DNA of 24,520 nucleotides from assembly GCA_018267435.1 (NCBI GenBank), contig JAFDYM010000339.1:1-24520 (forward strand), given 5' to 3'. Source of the DNA: Bacteroidota bacterium (GTDB lineage Bacteria > Bacteroidota > Bacteroidia > Chitinophagales > LD1). A program made the translations under genes and the position numbers. The notes beneath the pieces are model-generated. The model did no database searches. It had not been told where the DNA came from and saw only the letters and a list, made by a program, of their open reading frames with translations. Positions 8,040 through 15,075 of this stretch are shown here, in pieces; the first letter of the stretch is position 1, and every line of letters starts with the position of its first letter.

Positions 8040-10073
8040 CTACGCTTCCGTCTTCTCCTTCAATAACTTCTGCATGGCCTGCATTTCATCGCGGTATTTG
8101 GCAGCGCTTAGGAAGTCAGTATCCTTCGATGCTTCTAACATCTTTTTGCGCGTAGCTTCTATAGCTTTGTGTAACTGCTCGGCGGTCATGTATTGTAACA
8201 CTGGCTCTGCTGCTACGCTTACTTCGTCTTCCATTTCTACATAAGCATCTGGAGCAGCGCGGCGTATTTCCAACACCGAGGTTTGCTTCATTATCTCTTC
8301 GCGGCTCTTGAATACCGTAGTAGGTGTTATGCCATTTTCTTCATTGTATTTAATCTGCTTCTCGCGGCGGCGGGTAGTTTCATCAATGGTCTGCTGCATG
8401 CTGTCGGTTATCTTATCGGCATACATTATTACCATACCGTTGCTGTTACGCGCAGCACGGCCCGATACCTGTATCAAGCTGCGGCGGTTACGTAAAAAGC
8501 CCTCCTTATCTGCATCGAGAATGGCTACTAAAGATACCTCTGGCAAGTCCAAGCCCTCGCGCAATAAGTTCACACCTATCAGCACATCAAACTTACCCAA
8601 GCGCAAGTCGCGGATAATTTCTATTCGGTCAAGCGTTACTACCTCGCTGTGTATGTAGCGGCACTTTACGCCTACGCGGCTTAGGTACTTATCCAGTTCC
8701 TCTGCCATGCGCTTAGTCAATGTAGTTACCAGGCAGCGCTCGCCCTTCTTCACGCGCTCGTCTATCTCTTCTAGTAGGTCATCTATTTGGTTAATGCTTG
8801 GGCGTACCTCGATAGGCGGATCTAACAAACCAGTAGGGCGCACCACTTGTTCTACAAAAGCACCTTCTGTCATTTCCATTTCATAGTCGCCAGGGGTGGC
8901 ACTTACAAATATGGTCTGACCAACCTTTTGGCTAAACTCATTAAAGTTCAAAGGTCTGTTATCAAGTGCTGACGGCAAACGGAAGCCATATTCTACCAAG
9001 TTCATTTTGCGGCTTCTATCGCCACCATACATACCACCTATTTGTGGCACAGTTACGTGGCTCTCATCTATTACTAGCAAGAAGTCATCGGGGAAGTAAT
9101 CTAACAAACAATAAGGCCTAGTGCCCTTCGGGCGGCCATCTAAAAAACGTGAGTAATTCTCTATACCCGAGCAGTAGCCAAGCTCGCGCATCATCTCCAT
9201 ATCAAACTCCACACGTTCCTTTATACGCGCGGCTTCTATATGCTTGCCTATGCTTTTAAAGTATTCTATCTGCGAGGTCATTTCCTCGCGTATCATATCC
9301 AATACGTGCAGCAACTTATCCTTCGGTGTTACATACATATTGGCAGGAAAAATCGCCACGTTCTTCAAGTTGGCTAGGGTACGTCCATTGCTGGGTTCAA
9401 AGCTCTGTATCTCTTCTATTTCATCGCCGAAGAAAGTAATACGGTAGGCATAGTCAACATAAGGCAAAGCTACCTCTACGGTATCGCCTTTTACGCGGAA
9501 GGTACCACGGTGCAAATCGTTATCGCTGCGCGAATAAAGGCTATCTACCAAGTGATGCAATAACCCATTGCGCGATATGGCTTGACCCGTACTGATGCGG
9601 ATGATACCGCCCTCATAGTCCATAGGGTTACCCATACCATATATGCAACTTACCGATGCTACTACTATAATATCCTTACGGCCCGAAAGCAGCGAAGCAG
9701 TAGTGCTCAATCGCAGCTTTTCTATCTCTTCGTTTATCGATAAATCTTTCTCAATGTATGTGCCGCTGCTTACTATGTATGCCTCTGGTTGATAGTAGTC
9801 GTAGTACGATACAAAGTACTCCACCGCATTATCGGGGAAGAACTGTTTGAACTCGCCATATAACTGCGATACCAGCGTTTTATTATGCGTAAGTATAAGC
9901 GTAGGCCTTTGCACCTGCTGTATTACATTGGCGGTAGTAAAGGTTTTACCACTACCCGTTACGCCAAGCAGCACTTGGTGCTGGTCGCCGTTTTTAACGC
10001 CTTCCACCAATTGTTTTATCGCCTCGGGTTGGTCGCCGCTGGGCTGGTACTTTGTTGTTAGTTTGAATTCCAT
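8040..10073 (-). CDS. uvrB: excinuclease ABC subunit B
   Basis: DNA-damage-verifying helicase-like subunit of nucleotide excision repair; works with UvrA for recognition and UvrC for incision. 677 aa from the chosen start. Family motifs are complete: YQPSGDQPEAI at 9-19, Walker A GVTGSGKT at 37-44, the beta-hairpin region YYDYYQPEAYIVSSGTYIEKD near 90-110, Walker B DESHV near 340, helicase motifs including LLREGLDLPEVSLVAI and GRAARN, and a C-terminal UVR motif (about 631-667) that binds UvrC. An upstream ATG at 10124 is in frame, but the 17 extra residues are not part of UvrB, whose N-terminus normally begins M-x-F-K-L, so ATG at 10073 is preferred. Divergent from the HAD gene; uvrA and uvrC are not in the window. 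Confidence 0.97.
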   Translation of the reverse strand: MEFKLTTKYQPSGDQPEAIKQLVEGVKNGDQHQVLLGVTGSGKTFTTANVIQQVQRPTLILTHNKTLVSQLYGEFKQFFPDNAVEYFVSYYDYYQPEAYIVSSGTYIEKDLSINEEIEKLRLSTTASLLSGRKDIIVVASVSCIYGMGNPMDYEGGIIRISTGQAISRNGLLHHLVDSLYSRSDNDLHRGTFRVKGDTVEVALPYVDYAYRITFFGDEIEEIQSFEPSNGRTLANLKNVAIFPANMYVTPKDKLLHVLDMIREEMTSQIEYFKSIGKHIEAARIKERVEFDMEMMRELGYCSGIENYSRFLDGRPKGTRPYCLLDYFPDDFLLVIDESHVTVPQIGGMYGGDRSRKMNLVEYGFRLPSALDNRPLNFNEFSQKVGQTIFVSATPGDYEMEMTEGAFVEQVVRPTGLLDPPIEVRPSINQIDDLLEEIDERVKKGERCLVTTLTKRMAEELDKYLSRVGVKCRYIHSEVVTLDRIEIIRDLRLGKFDVLIGVNLLREGLDLPEVSLVAILDADKEGFLRNRRSLIQVSGRAARNSNGMVIMYADKITDSMQQTIDETTRRREKQIKYNEENGITPTTVFKSREEIMKQTSVLEIRRAAPDAYVEMEDEVSVAAEPVLQYMTAEQLHKAIEATRKKMLEASKDTDFLSAAKYRDEMQAMQKLLKEKTEA

Positions 10074-10152
10074 CAATCGGTGAATTTCGGGTATAAACGG
10101 ACGAAATCCAAATACCTTTCGCATTAAGAATAGCGCGGAATGGGAATTAAAC

Positions 10153-10160
10153 TATTTTTG
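10153..10160 (+). promoter_or_regulatory. -7 promoter element for the HAD hydrolase gene
   Basis: TATTTTTG matches TAnnTTTG exactly and lies 18 bp before the ATG at 10179, giving a leader of about 12 nt. The -33 region is not obvious. Confidence 0.5.
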
Positions 10161-10178
10161 GCATAGCATACCGAACTG

Positions 10179-10871
10179 ATGAAGTACAAGCATATTTTTT
10201 TCGACCTTGACCATACCCTGTGGGACTTTGAAACCAATTCCGTTAACGCGCTAAAGCAGCTATACGAAACGGAAAAGCTGTTAGAGAAGGGCATCGTCAA
10301 CTTCGATAATTTTCATCGCCGATACAAGTATATCAACGACCGCTACTGGGCGAAGTACCACCACGGCCATGCCACCAAGGCACAGGTGCGTGTCAATCGC
10401 TTTTTAGATGCGCTACATGAGTTTGGCGTAAAGGATGCCGACCTGGCCGAGCGTATGGCGCAAGGCTATTTAGACATTAGCCCGAAGTTGAATGCGCTCT
10501 TTCCTGATACGGTCGAGGTGCTGCAATATCTACAAAGCAAATACACGCTGCATCTTATTACGAATGGCTTTGCCGAGGTGCAGTGGATAAAGCTGGAGCA
10601 CAGCGGCCTACGTCCATTTTTCGAGCACATTGTAATATCGGAAGAGGTGGGCACACAGAAACCCAACAAGGAAATTTTCGAGATAGCCATGCAGCGCGCC
10701 AACACAGTGGTAGATGCCTGCATAATGATAGGCGACAACTTCAATACCGATATCCTCGGCGCCAAAAACGCCGGCATGGACCAAATCTTCTTCAACCCTA
10801 AAAAAGACCGCGTGCGCGACACAGTAACGCACGTAATAACAGAGCTGAAGGAGTTGAAGGAAATACTATAA
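10179..10871 (+). CDS. HAD-superfamily hydrolase, YjjG-like nucleotidase
   Basis: 230-aa haloacid-dehalogenase phosphatase. Motif I is FFDLDHT with the nucleophile Asp9 and acid/base Asp11; LITNGF gives motif II (Thr/Asn), the Lys of GTQKPNKEIF gives motif III, and GDNFNTDILGAKNAG gives motif IV metal-binding acids. A helical cap (about residues 15-95) lies between motifs I and II. The DHTLWDFETNS start and the TQKPNKEIF segment are typical of the YjjG type, which in E. coli dephosphorylates pyrimidine nucleoside monophosphates including non-canonical ones; that substrate is inferred from family only. Cytoplasmic, single-gene unit divergent from uvrB. Confidence 0.88.
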   Translation: MKYKHIFFDLDHTLWDFETNSVNALKQLYETEKLLEKGIVNFDNFHRRYKYINDRYWAKYHHGHATKAQVRVNRFLDALHEFGVKDADLAERMAQGYLDISPKLNALFPDTVEVLQYLQSKYTLHLITNGFAEVQWIKLEHSGLRPFFEHIVISEEVGTQKPNKEIFEIAMQRANTVVDACIMIGDNFNTDILGAKNAGMDQIFFNPKKDRVRDTVTHVITELKELKEIL

Positions 10872-10909
10872 TCTAGACGTTAGACATTAGATACTAGACG
10901 ATAGATAGA
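10872..10909. repeat. degenerate TAGAC/TAGAT short repeat
   Basis: Immediately after the HAD gene stop, TAGAC or TAGAT-like words recur about every 7-9 bases (TAGACGT, TAGACAT, TAGATAC, TAGACGA, TAGATAG). It is followed by a run of eight T at about 10913-10920 but has no stem, so it is not an obvious terminator. Confidence 0.5.
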
Positions 10910-10972
10910 GCGTTTTTTTTGTCACAGTTTCTCGAGCAGCAAGATTTTTGCGGCTCTACATAGTCTTACCAT

Positions 10973-11046
10973 TAAACTATTCAGCTTGTCACTAAACGGT
11001 TCCCCCTCTATTACTTGTAAGAGAGGGGGGTAGGGGGTGAGTTTTT
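10973..11046 (+). repeat. hairpin repeat, copy A (inverse copy at 22874-22948)
   Basis: Non-coding element whose right 48 bp (10999-11046) are identical to the reverse complement of 22874-22921; the left 26 bp match with one indel and a few changes. Inside is a hairpin: CCCCCTCT-A-TTAC, loop TT, GTAA-G-AGAGGGGG, followed by GTAGGGGGTGAG and a T run. Weaker similarity to the other copy continues to about 11106 through GGCGCG and two GTACTGTTG words (11057 and 11076). Both copies lie between converging genes. Confidence 0.85.
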
Positions 11047-11139
11047 ATTTGGCGCGGTACTGTTGCGTCTTGCGCGTACTGTTGGTTCCCACGGGCGCTC
11101 TACTGTAGGCAATCTACTCCTGGGAAAATATTGTATATC

Positions 11140-11239
11140 ATCCCTACGGGATTCAATGAATTTTGTTTGTGTGTTGCTACCAATATATCGTCCCTAGCGG
11201 GACTTATAGAAGAATGCCGTAGGCATGATATATTGGTAG
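11140..11239. repeat. nested palindromic element, possible three-way junction
   Basis: An outer perfect 13-bp inverted repeat, CTACCAATATATC (11177-11189) and GATATATTGGTAG (11227-11239), encloses two small hairpins: GTCCC-TAGC-GGGAC (11190-11203) and ATGCC-GTA-GGCAT (11214-11226). The hairpins start and end directly against the outer arms, so the whole could fold as a cloverleaf-like three-way junction on either strand. A further hairpin ATCCC-TAC-GGGAT lies just upstream (11140-11152). No tRNA-like anticodon or CCA end is present. It lies between the convergent HAD and esterase genes in a 407-bp gap that has no convincing ORF. Confidence 0.7.
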
Positions 11240-11278
11240 GAAACCATTCATGAGAAAATTGTAATCCCGATACAGATG

Positions 11279-12643
11279 CTACTCCACAATAAACCTACCC
11301 GTATAGCTCTTCGCGCTGCTCTGCAATCGGTAATAATACATGCCCGTACCATGTCCCTTCACGTCTATGGTTTCGCAGGGCTTGTTTAACGTGGCATTGT
11401 AAATTTGTTGCCCTAGTTGGTTATATATGTACAATGTGCCTTGGGCTTCTTCTGCACAAATATTTACTTGTCCGCTGCTAGGGTTAGGGTATACTTTTAA
11501 GCTATGCGTTACAATATCATTAATACCTACAAACGCTGCACTGCAAGTGTCTATGTGTAGTGTATCTGCCTGTAAACTATAACGCAGTTGGGTAGATGCT
11601 AATGGCTGCGGGCAAATGCCCCTGTTCTTGATAAAGGTAACTGCTGCTACGCCTAACTTATTATTAACGGGGTACTGACTACCTACGTCGTGCGCTGCAT
11701 TTTCTACTAGGTATAGTTCGTAGTTCATATCTAGCTCGCACATACGCTTGGCAACCGACTCGCTGCCATGCCACCAGTAGTTGCTGCCAACATTAGTACA
11801 CTCTCCAAACGGACCCGTTTGGTATGGCACAATAGGGTCGATAGTACCATGTGCCAAAAAGATAGGTGTATTTTCATTTGCATCTATTAAGTGCAGCGGT
11901 GTTCCATGTGCATTGTCCGTCATAGCCCCTGCGAAAGATAGTATGCCTGCTAGCCTATGCCTTGGTGCCAATGGCGGTAGCATCGCGCTATCTGGGTAGA
12001 ACTGCTCGCGCTCAGTAAATGCAGCGTGCAGCACCGTAATGGCCCCTGCGCTTGCGCCATATAGGTATATCTGGTTGGTGTCTACAGTAGGGAATAATTC
12101 AGGATGCTTGAAGATGTAATCAACGGCACTGCGGCAATCGGCTGCGGCGCGGTAGGCAGCGTTGTTCAAGTGCTGCGATACAGTAGGCGTAATGGTATTG
12201 CAATACGCCGAGCCAGGGTTGCCAATAGCCATCGAGAAATTAAACTCGTTCATTACCCCAAAGCCTGTTCTATAATCTAACGATGCGGTGGCAAAGCCAA
12301 GGTTAGGGAAGATAGCCGCAAATTGGTTAAACATACTTAGGTACGCCTGGGTAGATAGCCCCGGCCCCATGCTATCGCTTACAAAGCCGCCGCCGTGTAC
12401 ACCTATCACCAAGGGGCGCTTAGTAAAGGGCAGTATATCGTTTACAGGCACGGCCATCTTCAGCTTTACTTGAAACGGATAGTTGTAATAGCTGTTCACC
12501 GTATCGGTGTATACCGTAAAGCGATCTATGGGCTGCGGTGCGGTGCCGAACAGAAAGGAGTTAGGTACATCGCAATAGCCTTGGGCCCTAGTAAACAAGC
12601 TAGCTATTGCAAATGCGAATATCAGGGGTAAACGTGCCTTCAT
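11279..12643 (-). CDS. secreted alpha/beta-hydrolase (esterase-like) with T9SS sorting domain
   Basis: 454-aa exported esterase or lipase. A signal peptide covers about residues 1-21 (ends TRAQG). The hydrolase fold shows the oxyanion HGGGF at 83-87, nucleophile elbow GASAG at 196-200 with Ser198, a likely acid Asp269 in HGTIDP, and a likely base His318 in ENAAHD, so the triad is complete. Residues about 380-454 form a type A C-terminal sorting domain: YPNPSSGQVNI, LYIYNQLGQQIY, GMYYYRL and a final GRFIVE, which directs outer-membrane translocation by the type IX secretion system and usually surface attachment or release. The substrate is unknown; carbohydrate esterase activity is one option. 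A TATATTCG element (12649-12656) five bases before the ATG suggests a leaderless transcript. One Fur-like palindrome lies 45 bp upstream and is shared with the divergent iron-type operon. Confidence 0.88.
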   Translation of the reverse strand: MKARLPLIFAFAIASLFTRAQGYCDVPNSFLFGTAPQPIDRFTVYTDTVNSYYNYPFQVKLKMAVPVNDILPFTKRPLVIGVHGGGFVSDSMGPGLSTQAYLSMFNQFAAIFPNLGFATASLDYRTGFGVMNEFNFSMAIGNPGSAYCNTITPTVSQHLNNAAYRAAADCRSAVDYIFKHPELFPTVDTNQIYLYGASAGAITVLHAAFTEREQFYPDSAMLPPLAPRHRLAGILSFAGAMTDNAHGTPLHLIDANENTPIFLAHGTIDPIVPYQTGPFGECTNVGSNYWWHGSESVAKRMCELDMNYELYLVENAAHDVGSQYPVNNKLGVAAVTFIKNRGICPQPLASTQLRYSLQADTLHIDTCSAAFVGINDIVTHSLKVYPNPSSGQVNICAEEAQGTLYIYNQLGQQIYNATLNKPCETIDVKGHGTGMYYYRLQSSAKSYTGRFIVE

Positions 12644-12687
12644 ATAAACGAATATACGTATCCTAAATGGCTTGCTGAAATACTTTA

Positions 12688-12704
12688 TTTAGAATCATTC
12701 TACA
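12688..12704. promoter_or_regulatory. Fur-like operator 1 (upstream of the DUF4856 promoter)
   Basis: TTTAGAATCATTCTACA is a 7-1-7 palindrome centred at 12696, with one arm mismatch near its outer edge. It resembles a Fur-family box (TGATAAT-N-ATTATCA type) with TTAGAAT half-sites. It lies just upstream of the -33 element and could also affect the divergent esterase gene. Confidence 0.7.
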
Positions 12705-12710
12705 CAAACC

Positions 12711-12741
12711 CTTGTTTTTATGACTTCCAATTATATTTTTG
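12711..12741 (+). promoter_or_regulatory. promoter of the DUF4856-imelysin operon
   Basis: CTTG at 12711-12714 serves as -33 and TATTTTTG at 12734-12741 as -7 (exact TAnnTTTG), with a 19-bp spacer as usual for Bacteroidota. Transcription should start near 12747, between the two operator palindromes. Confidence 0.7.
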
Positions 12742-12753
12742 CCCTGTCAATTA

Positions 12754-12770
12754 ATTAGAACCATTCTAAA
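12754..12770. promoter_or_regulatory. Fur-like operator 2 (downstream of the DUF4856 promoter)
   Basis: Core TTAGAAC-C-ATTCTAA at 12755-12769, centred 66 bp from operator 1, with one arm mismatch. It lies just past the expected transcription start, a position where a bound repressor would block initiation or escape. Confidence 0.7.
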
Positions 12771-12785
12771 CAACCGAAGCCGTAC

Positions 12786-13838
12786 ATGAAAAAAGTATTA
12801 TTTCCTGCCGTGGTACTTGCCACTATGTTACTAGCACAATCGTGCAAAAAGGACGACACAAGCAAAGACTACGACGTACCAACTACTTATAACTTTGATA
12901 ACGTAGACTATAGCGGCCAAACCACCCGCCTAGCCATGATAAGCGAGCTGGTAACTGCCGTACGTGCAGGCAGCACTGGTGCTACATTGAACGCCCAACA
13001 GCTAAAGGATATGTACAGCAACACGGGCAACCCTTTCTCGAACGATACATTGAACACATCGGGCAAGCAGCTAAAGGATAAAACCTTTGCCGCCGACCAA
13101 GCTACCATAGAAAGCTGGATAGATGCAGCTGCCGTAGCTAGCCAATCAGGAGCAACTGCGGCTAACGGTACTGCAGGTATAGCTACCAGCGGCACTAAAG
13201 CCTATTTGCTTGATGCTAACGGCATGGAGTACAAAGAAGCAGTAGAAAAAGGCCTACAGGGTGCTTTGATATACTATCAAATAACAGCAGTTTACCTAGG
13301 CGAAGACAAGATAGGCCCACAAGTAGCATTGGCTGACCGCCAGCACCATTGGGATGAAGCTTTCGGCTACTTTGGTGTGCCAAAAGATTACCCAACCAAT
13401 ACCACAGGCTTGCTACACGTTGGTAAGTATGCTAATGATAGGAACGCGCTGCTAGGCAATGCTACTGCTGTTATGAATGCATTTTTGAAAGGCCGTGCAG
13501 CCCTTAACAATGGCGACGAAGCAACTGTAACTGAGCAAGTAGCTATAATACGCGATAACGTAGAGCGCGGCGTAGCAGGTACTGCCGTACACTATATAAA
13601 CGGTGCCTTGCAAAATGTAAGCGACCCTGCCGTATTTAGCCACAATATGTCGGAAGGTTATTTCTTGATAAAATCATTGAAGTATAACCCAACCAAAAAG
13701 GCTACCGATGCACAGATAAACACCTTGCTTGATTACTTTGCTGGTAACTTCTATAACGTAACTACTACCGACCTACAAGCTGCTAAAAACTTGTTGAGCA
13801 CTATCTACGGTTTCGATTCAGTAAAAGACCAACTATAA
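12786..13838 (+). CDS. DUF4856 domain lipoprotein
   Basis: 350-aa lipoprotein; signal peptide with lipobox AQSC and Cys20 followed by Lys-Lys. The mature protein matches my memory of the DUF4856 family of Bacteroidota: YNFDNVDYSGQTTR near residue 35, GMEYKEAVEKGLQGALIYYQI near 150, HHWDEAFGYFG at 187-197 and NMSEGYFLIKSLKYNP near 285. The chain looks mostly helical, and the His-His-Trp-Asp-Glu cluster is a plausible metal site, but no biochemical role is known to me. It is the first gene of an operon with an imelysin-like lipoprotein starting 4 bp after its stop, and it is preceded by a promoter with two Fur-like operators. An extracytoplasmic iron-binding or iron-handling role is therefore inferred from context. 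Confidence 0.85.
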   Translation: MKKVLFPAVVLATMLLAQSCKKDDTSKDYDVPTTYNFDNVDYSGQTTRLAMISELVTAVRAGSTGATLNAQQLKDMYSNTGNPFSNDTLNTSGKQLKDKTFAADQATIESWIDAAAVASQSGATAANGTAGIATSGTKAYLLDANGMEYKEAVEKGLQGALIYYQITAVYLGEDKIGPQVALADRQHHWDEAFGYFGVPKDYPTNTTGLLHVGKYANDRNALLGNATAVMNAFLKGRAALNNGDEATVTEQVAIIRDNVERGVAGTAVHYINGALQNVSDPAVFSHNMSEGYFLIKSLKYNPTKKATDAQINTLLDYFAGNFYNVTTTDLQAAKNLLSTIYGFDSVKDQL

Positions 13839-13842
13839 TACT

Positions 13843-14913
13843 TTGAAACAGTTGAAGCACATATCGGTATTTGCCTTGCTAGCCTTGGCTTTGTACGGCT
13901 GCAAGCCTGAAAAGAAGGACAGCTATAACCAAGAGGCCATGTTGACTAACATAGCCACAAACGTAATAGTGCCCGCGCATCAGCAATTCAGCACTGCGGC
14001 GCAGGCGCTAAAGCAAAAGAGCGATGCTTTCAGCAATGCCCCATCTACCCAAAGCCTAGATGAATTAAAGGCTGCTTTTGTAACTGCATATGCAGCATAC
14101 ATGGCTGTAGAAACCTACGACTTTAACCCTAGCCTTGGCGTTCGCAACTTGAATGTGTTTGCTACCGATACGGCACAAATAAACTCGAACATTGCTACAG
14201 GTAGCTATAACCTAGAGGCGGCCTTAAACATACGTGCCAAAGGTTTCCCTGCTATAGATTACCTGTTGTACAGCCAAGATGCGGGCACTACCCTCAATGC
14301 TTTTTTGGTAAACAATGCCGCTAACCGCAAACAGTATTTAACTGATGTGGTAAACGACATAAGCACAGTAGCTAGCACAGCAGCAACTGCATGGGCTGAC
14401 TATAAAAGCCAGTTTGCCGCAGCTACGGGTACCGATGTGGGCAGCAGTGTAGGTATGCTGGTGAACGATGTAGCCTTTTCAGCCGAAAGATGCAGGCGCG
14501 AACGTGTAGGCAATGCATTGGGCTATGTAGGTTTTATATCGTCGGGCAGCTTGTATCCTTATAGTTTAGAGGCTTCGTACAGCACACAGTCGAAGGCCTT
14601 ATTGATAGCCAACTTGCAGCAGCTAAAAGCACTGTACGAAGGTGGCGCAGGCGAAGGCTTCGATGACTACCTAGCTAGTATAAATGCTGAGTACGATGGT
14701 CAGCCTTTGAGCACAGCTATATCTACCCAGTTTGATGTAGCTATAGCAAAAGCCAATGCCGTACCGGTTGATTTTGCAGCAGCACTAAATAGCAACAAGC
14801 CCGCTATGGAGGAGTTGTTTTTAGAGCTGAAAAAGCTTACCGTAATGCTAAAAGTAGACATGAGTTCGCAGCTAGGCGTGGTGATAAACTACAGCGATAA
14901 CGATGGCGATTAA
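13843..14913 (+). CDS. imelysin-like (peptidase M75 family) lipoprotein
   Basis: 356-aa lipoprotein beginning at TTG (13843), only 4 bp after the DUF4856 stop. This start gives a proper signal peptide, KHISVFALLALALYGC with Cys20; any later ATG would destroy it. Imelysin-family hallmarks are the helical N-terminal region, LGVRNLNVFATDTAQIN, RAKGFPAIDYLLYS and AERCRRERVGNALGY. In classical imelysins a GxHxxE motif supplies putative metal ligands; here the aligned segment is GFPAID (134-139), so the His is Pro and the Glu is Asp. Peptidase activity is doubtful for the family as a whole; members are usually iron-regulated and linked to iron uptake. Translationally coupled to DUF4856; followed by a terminator. 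Confidence 0.85.
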   Translation: MKQLKHISVFALLALALYGCKPEKKDSYNQEAMLTNIATNVIVPAHQQFSTAAQALKQKSDAFSNAPSTQSLDELKAAFVTAYAAYMAVETYDFNPSLGVRNLNVFATDTAQINSNIATGSYNLEAALNIRAKGFPAIDYLLYSQDAGTTLNAFLVNNAANRKQYLTDVVNDISTVASTAATAWADYKSQFAAATGTDVGSSVGMLVNDVAFSAERCRRERVGNALGYVGFISSGSLYPYSLEASYSTQSKALLIANLQQLKALYEGGAGEGFDDYLASINAEYDGQPLSTAISTQFDVAIAKANAVPVDFAAALNSNKPAMEELFLELKKLTVMLKVDMSSQLGVVINYSDNDGD

Positions 14914-14939
14914 TCTTTTTAAATAGTCAGCACAAATGC

Positions 14940-14976
14940 AGGGGGCTTCAGATAATGTTCTGTGGCCCCTTTTTTA
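14940..14976 (+). terminator. rho-independent terminator after the imelysin gene
   Basis: GGGGC (14942-14946) pairs with GCCCC (14965-14969), with an inner CAGA/TCTG stem, followed by six T. It separates the first two genes from the HTTM-receptor pair, which has its own promoter. Confidence 0.8.
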
Positions 14977-14990
14977 TTGAGAAAAATCAA

Positions 14991-15007
14991 TTTGGATTTA
15001 TTCTAAA
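14991..15007. promoter_or_regulatory. Fur-like operator 3 (upstream of the HTTM promoter)
   Basis: TTTGGATTTATTCTAAA has a perfect right half-site ATTCTAAA and a left half with two mismatches. It sits in the same place relative to the -33 element as operator 1 does in the other promoter. Confidence 0.6.
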
Positions 15008-15012
15008 TAACC

Positions 15013-15043
15013 CTTGCAATACCCGGCATAGGGCTTAAATTCG
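15013..15043 (+). promoter_or_regulatory. promoter of the HTTM-TonB receptor operon
   Basis: CTTG at 15013-15016 (within CCCTTG, as in the DUF4856 promoter) and TAAATTCG at 15036-15043 (7 of 8 to TAnnTTTG) with the same 19-bp spacer. The expected start of transcription falls at the edge of operator 4. Confidence 0.6.
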
Positions 15044-15049
15044 CGCACG

Positions 15050-15066
15050 TTTAGAATCATTCTAAA
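15050..15066. promoter_or_regulatory. Fur-like operator 4 (downstream of the HTTM promoter)
   Basis: TTTAGAATCATTCTAAA is a perfect 17-bp palindrome about a central C, centred 59 bp from operator 3 and ending 9 bp before the HTTM start codon. It is the best of the four boxes and defines the consensus. Confidence 0.8.
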
Positions 15067-15075
15067 AACAGGGTT

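Noticed and set aside
8040..10124. Longer uvrB reading frame starting at 10124
   Set aside because: The 17 extra residues do not belong to UvrB; the internal ATG at 10073 gives the usual M-x-F-K-L N-terminus.
10999..11046. The repeat pair as part of a CRISPR array or as insertion-sequence ends
   Set aside because: Only two copies, 11.8 kb apart and inverted, with no spacers; no transposase lies between them and the genes enclosed are ordinary, so a composite transposon is unlikely.
11177..11239. The cloverleaf-like palindrome as a tRNA gene
   Set aside because: No D-, anticodon- or T-loop consensus, and only two inner hairpins.
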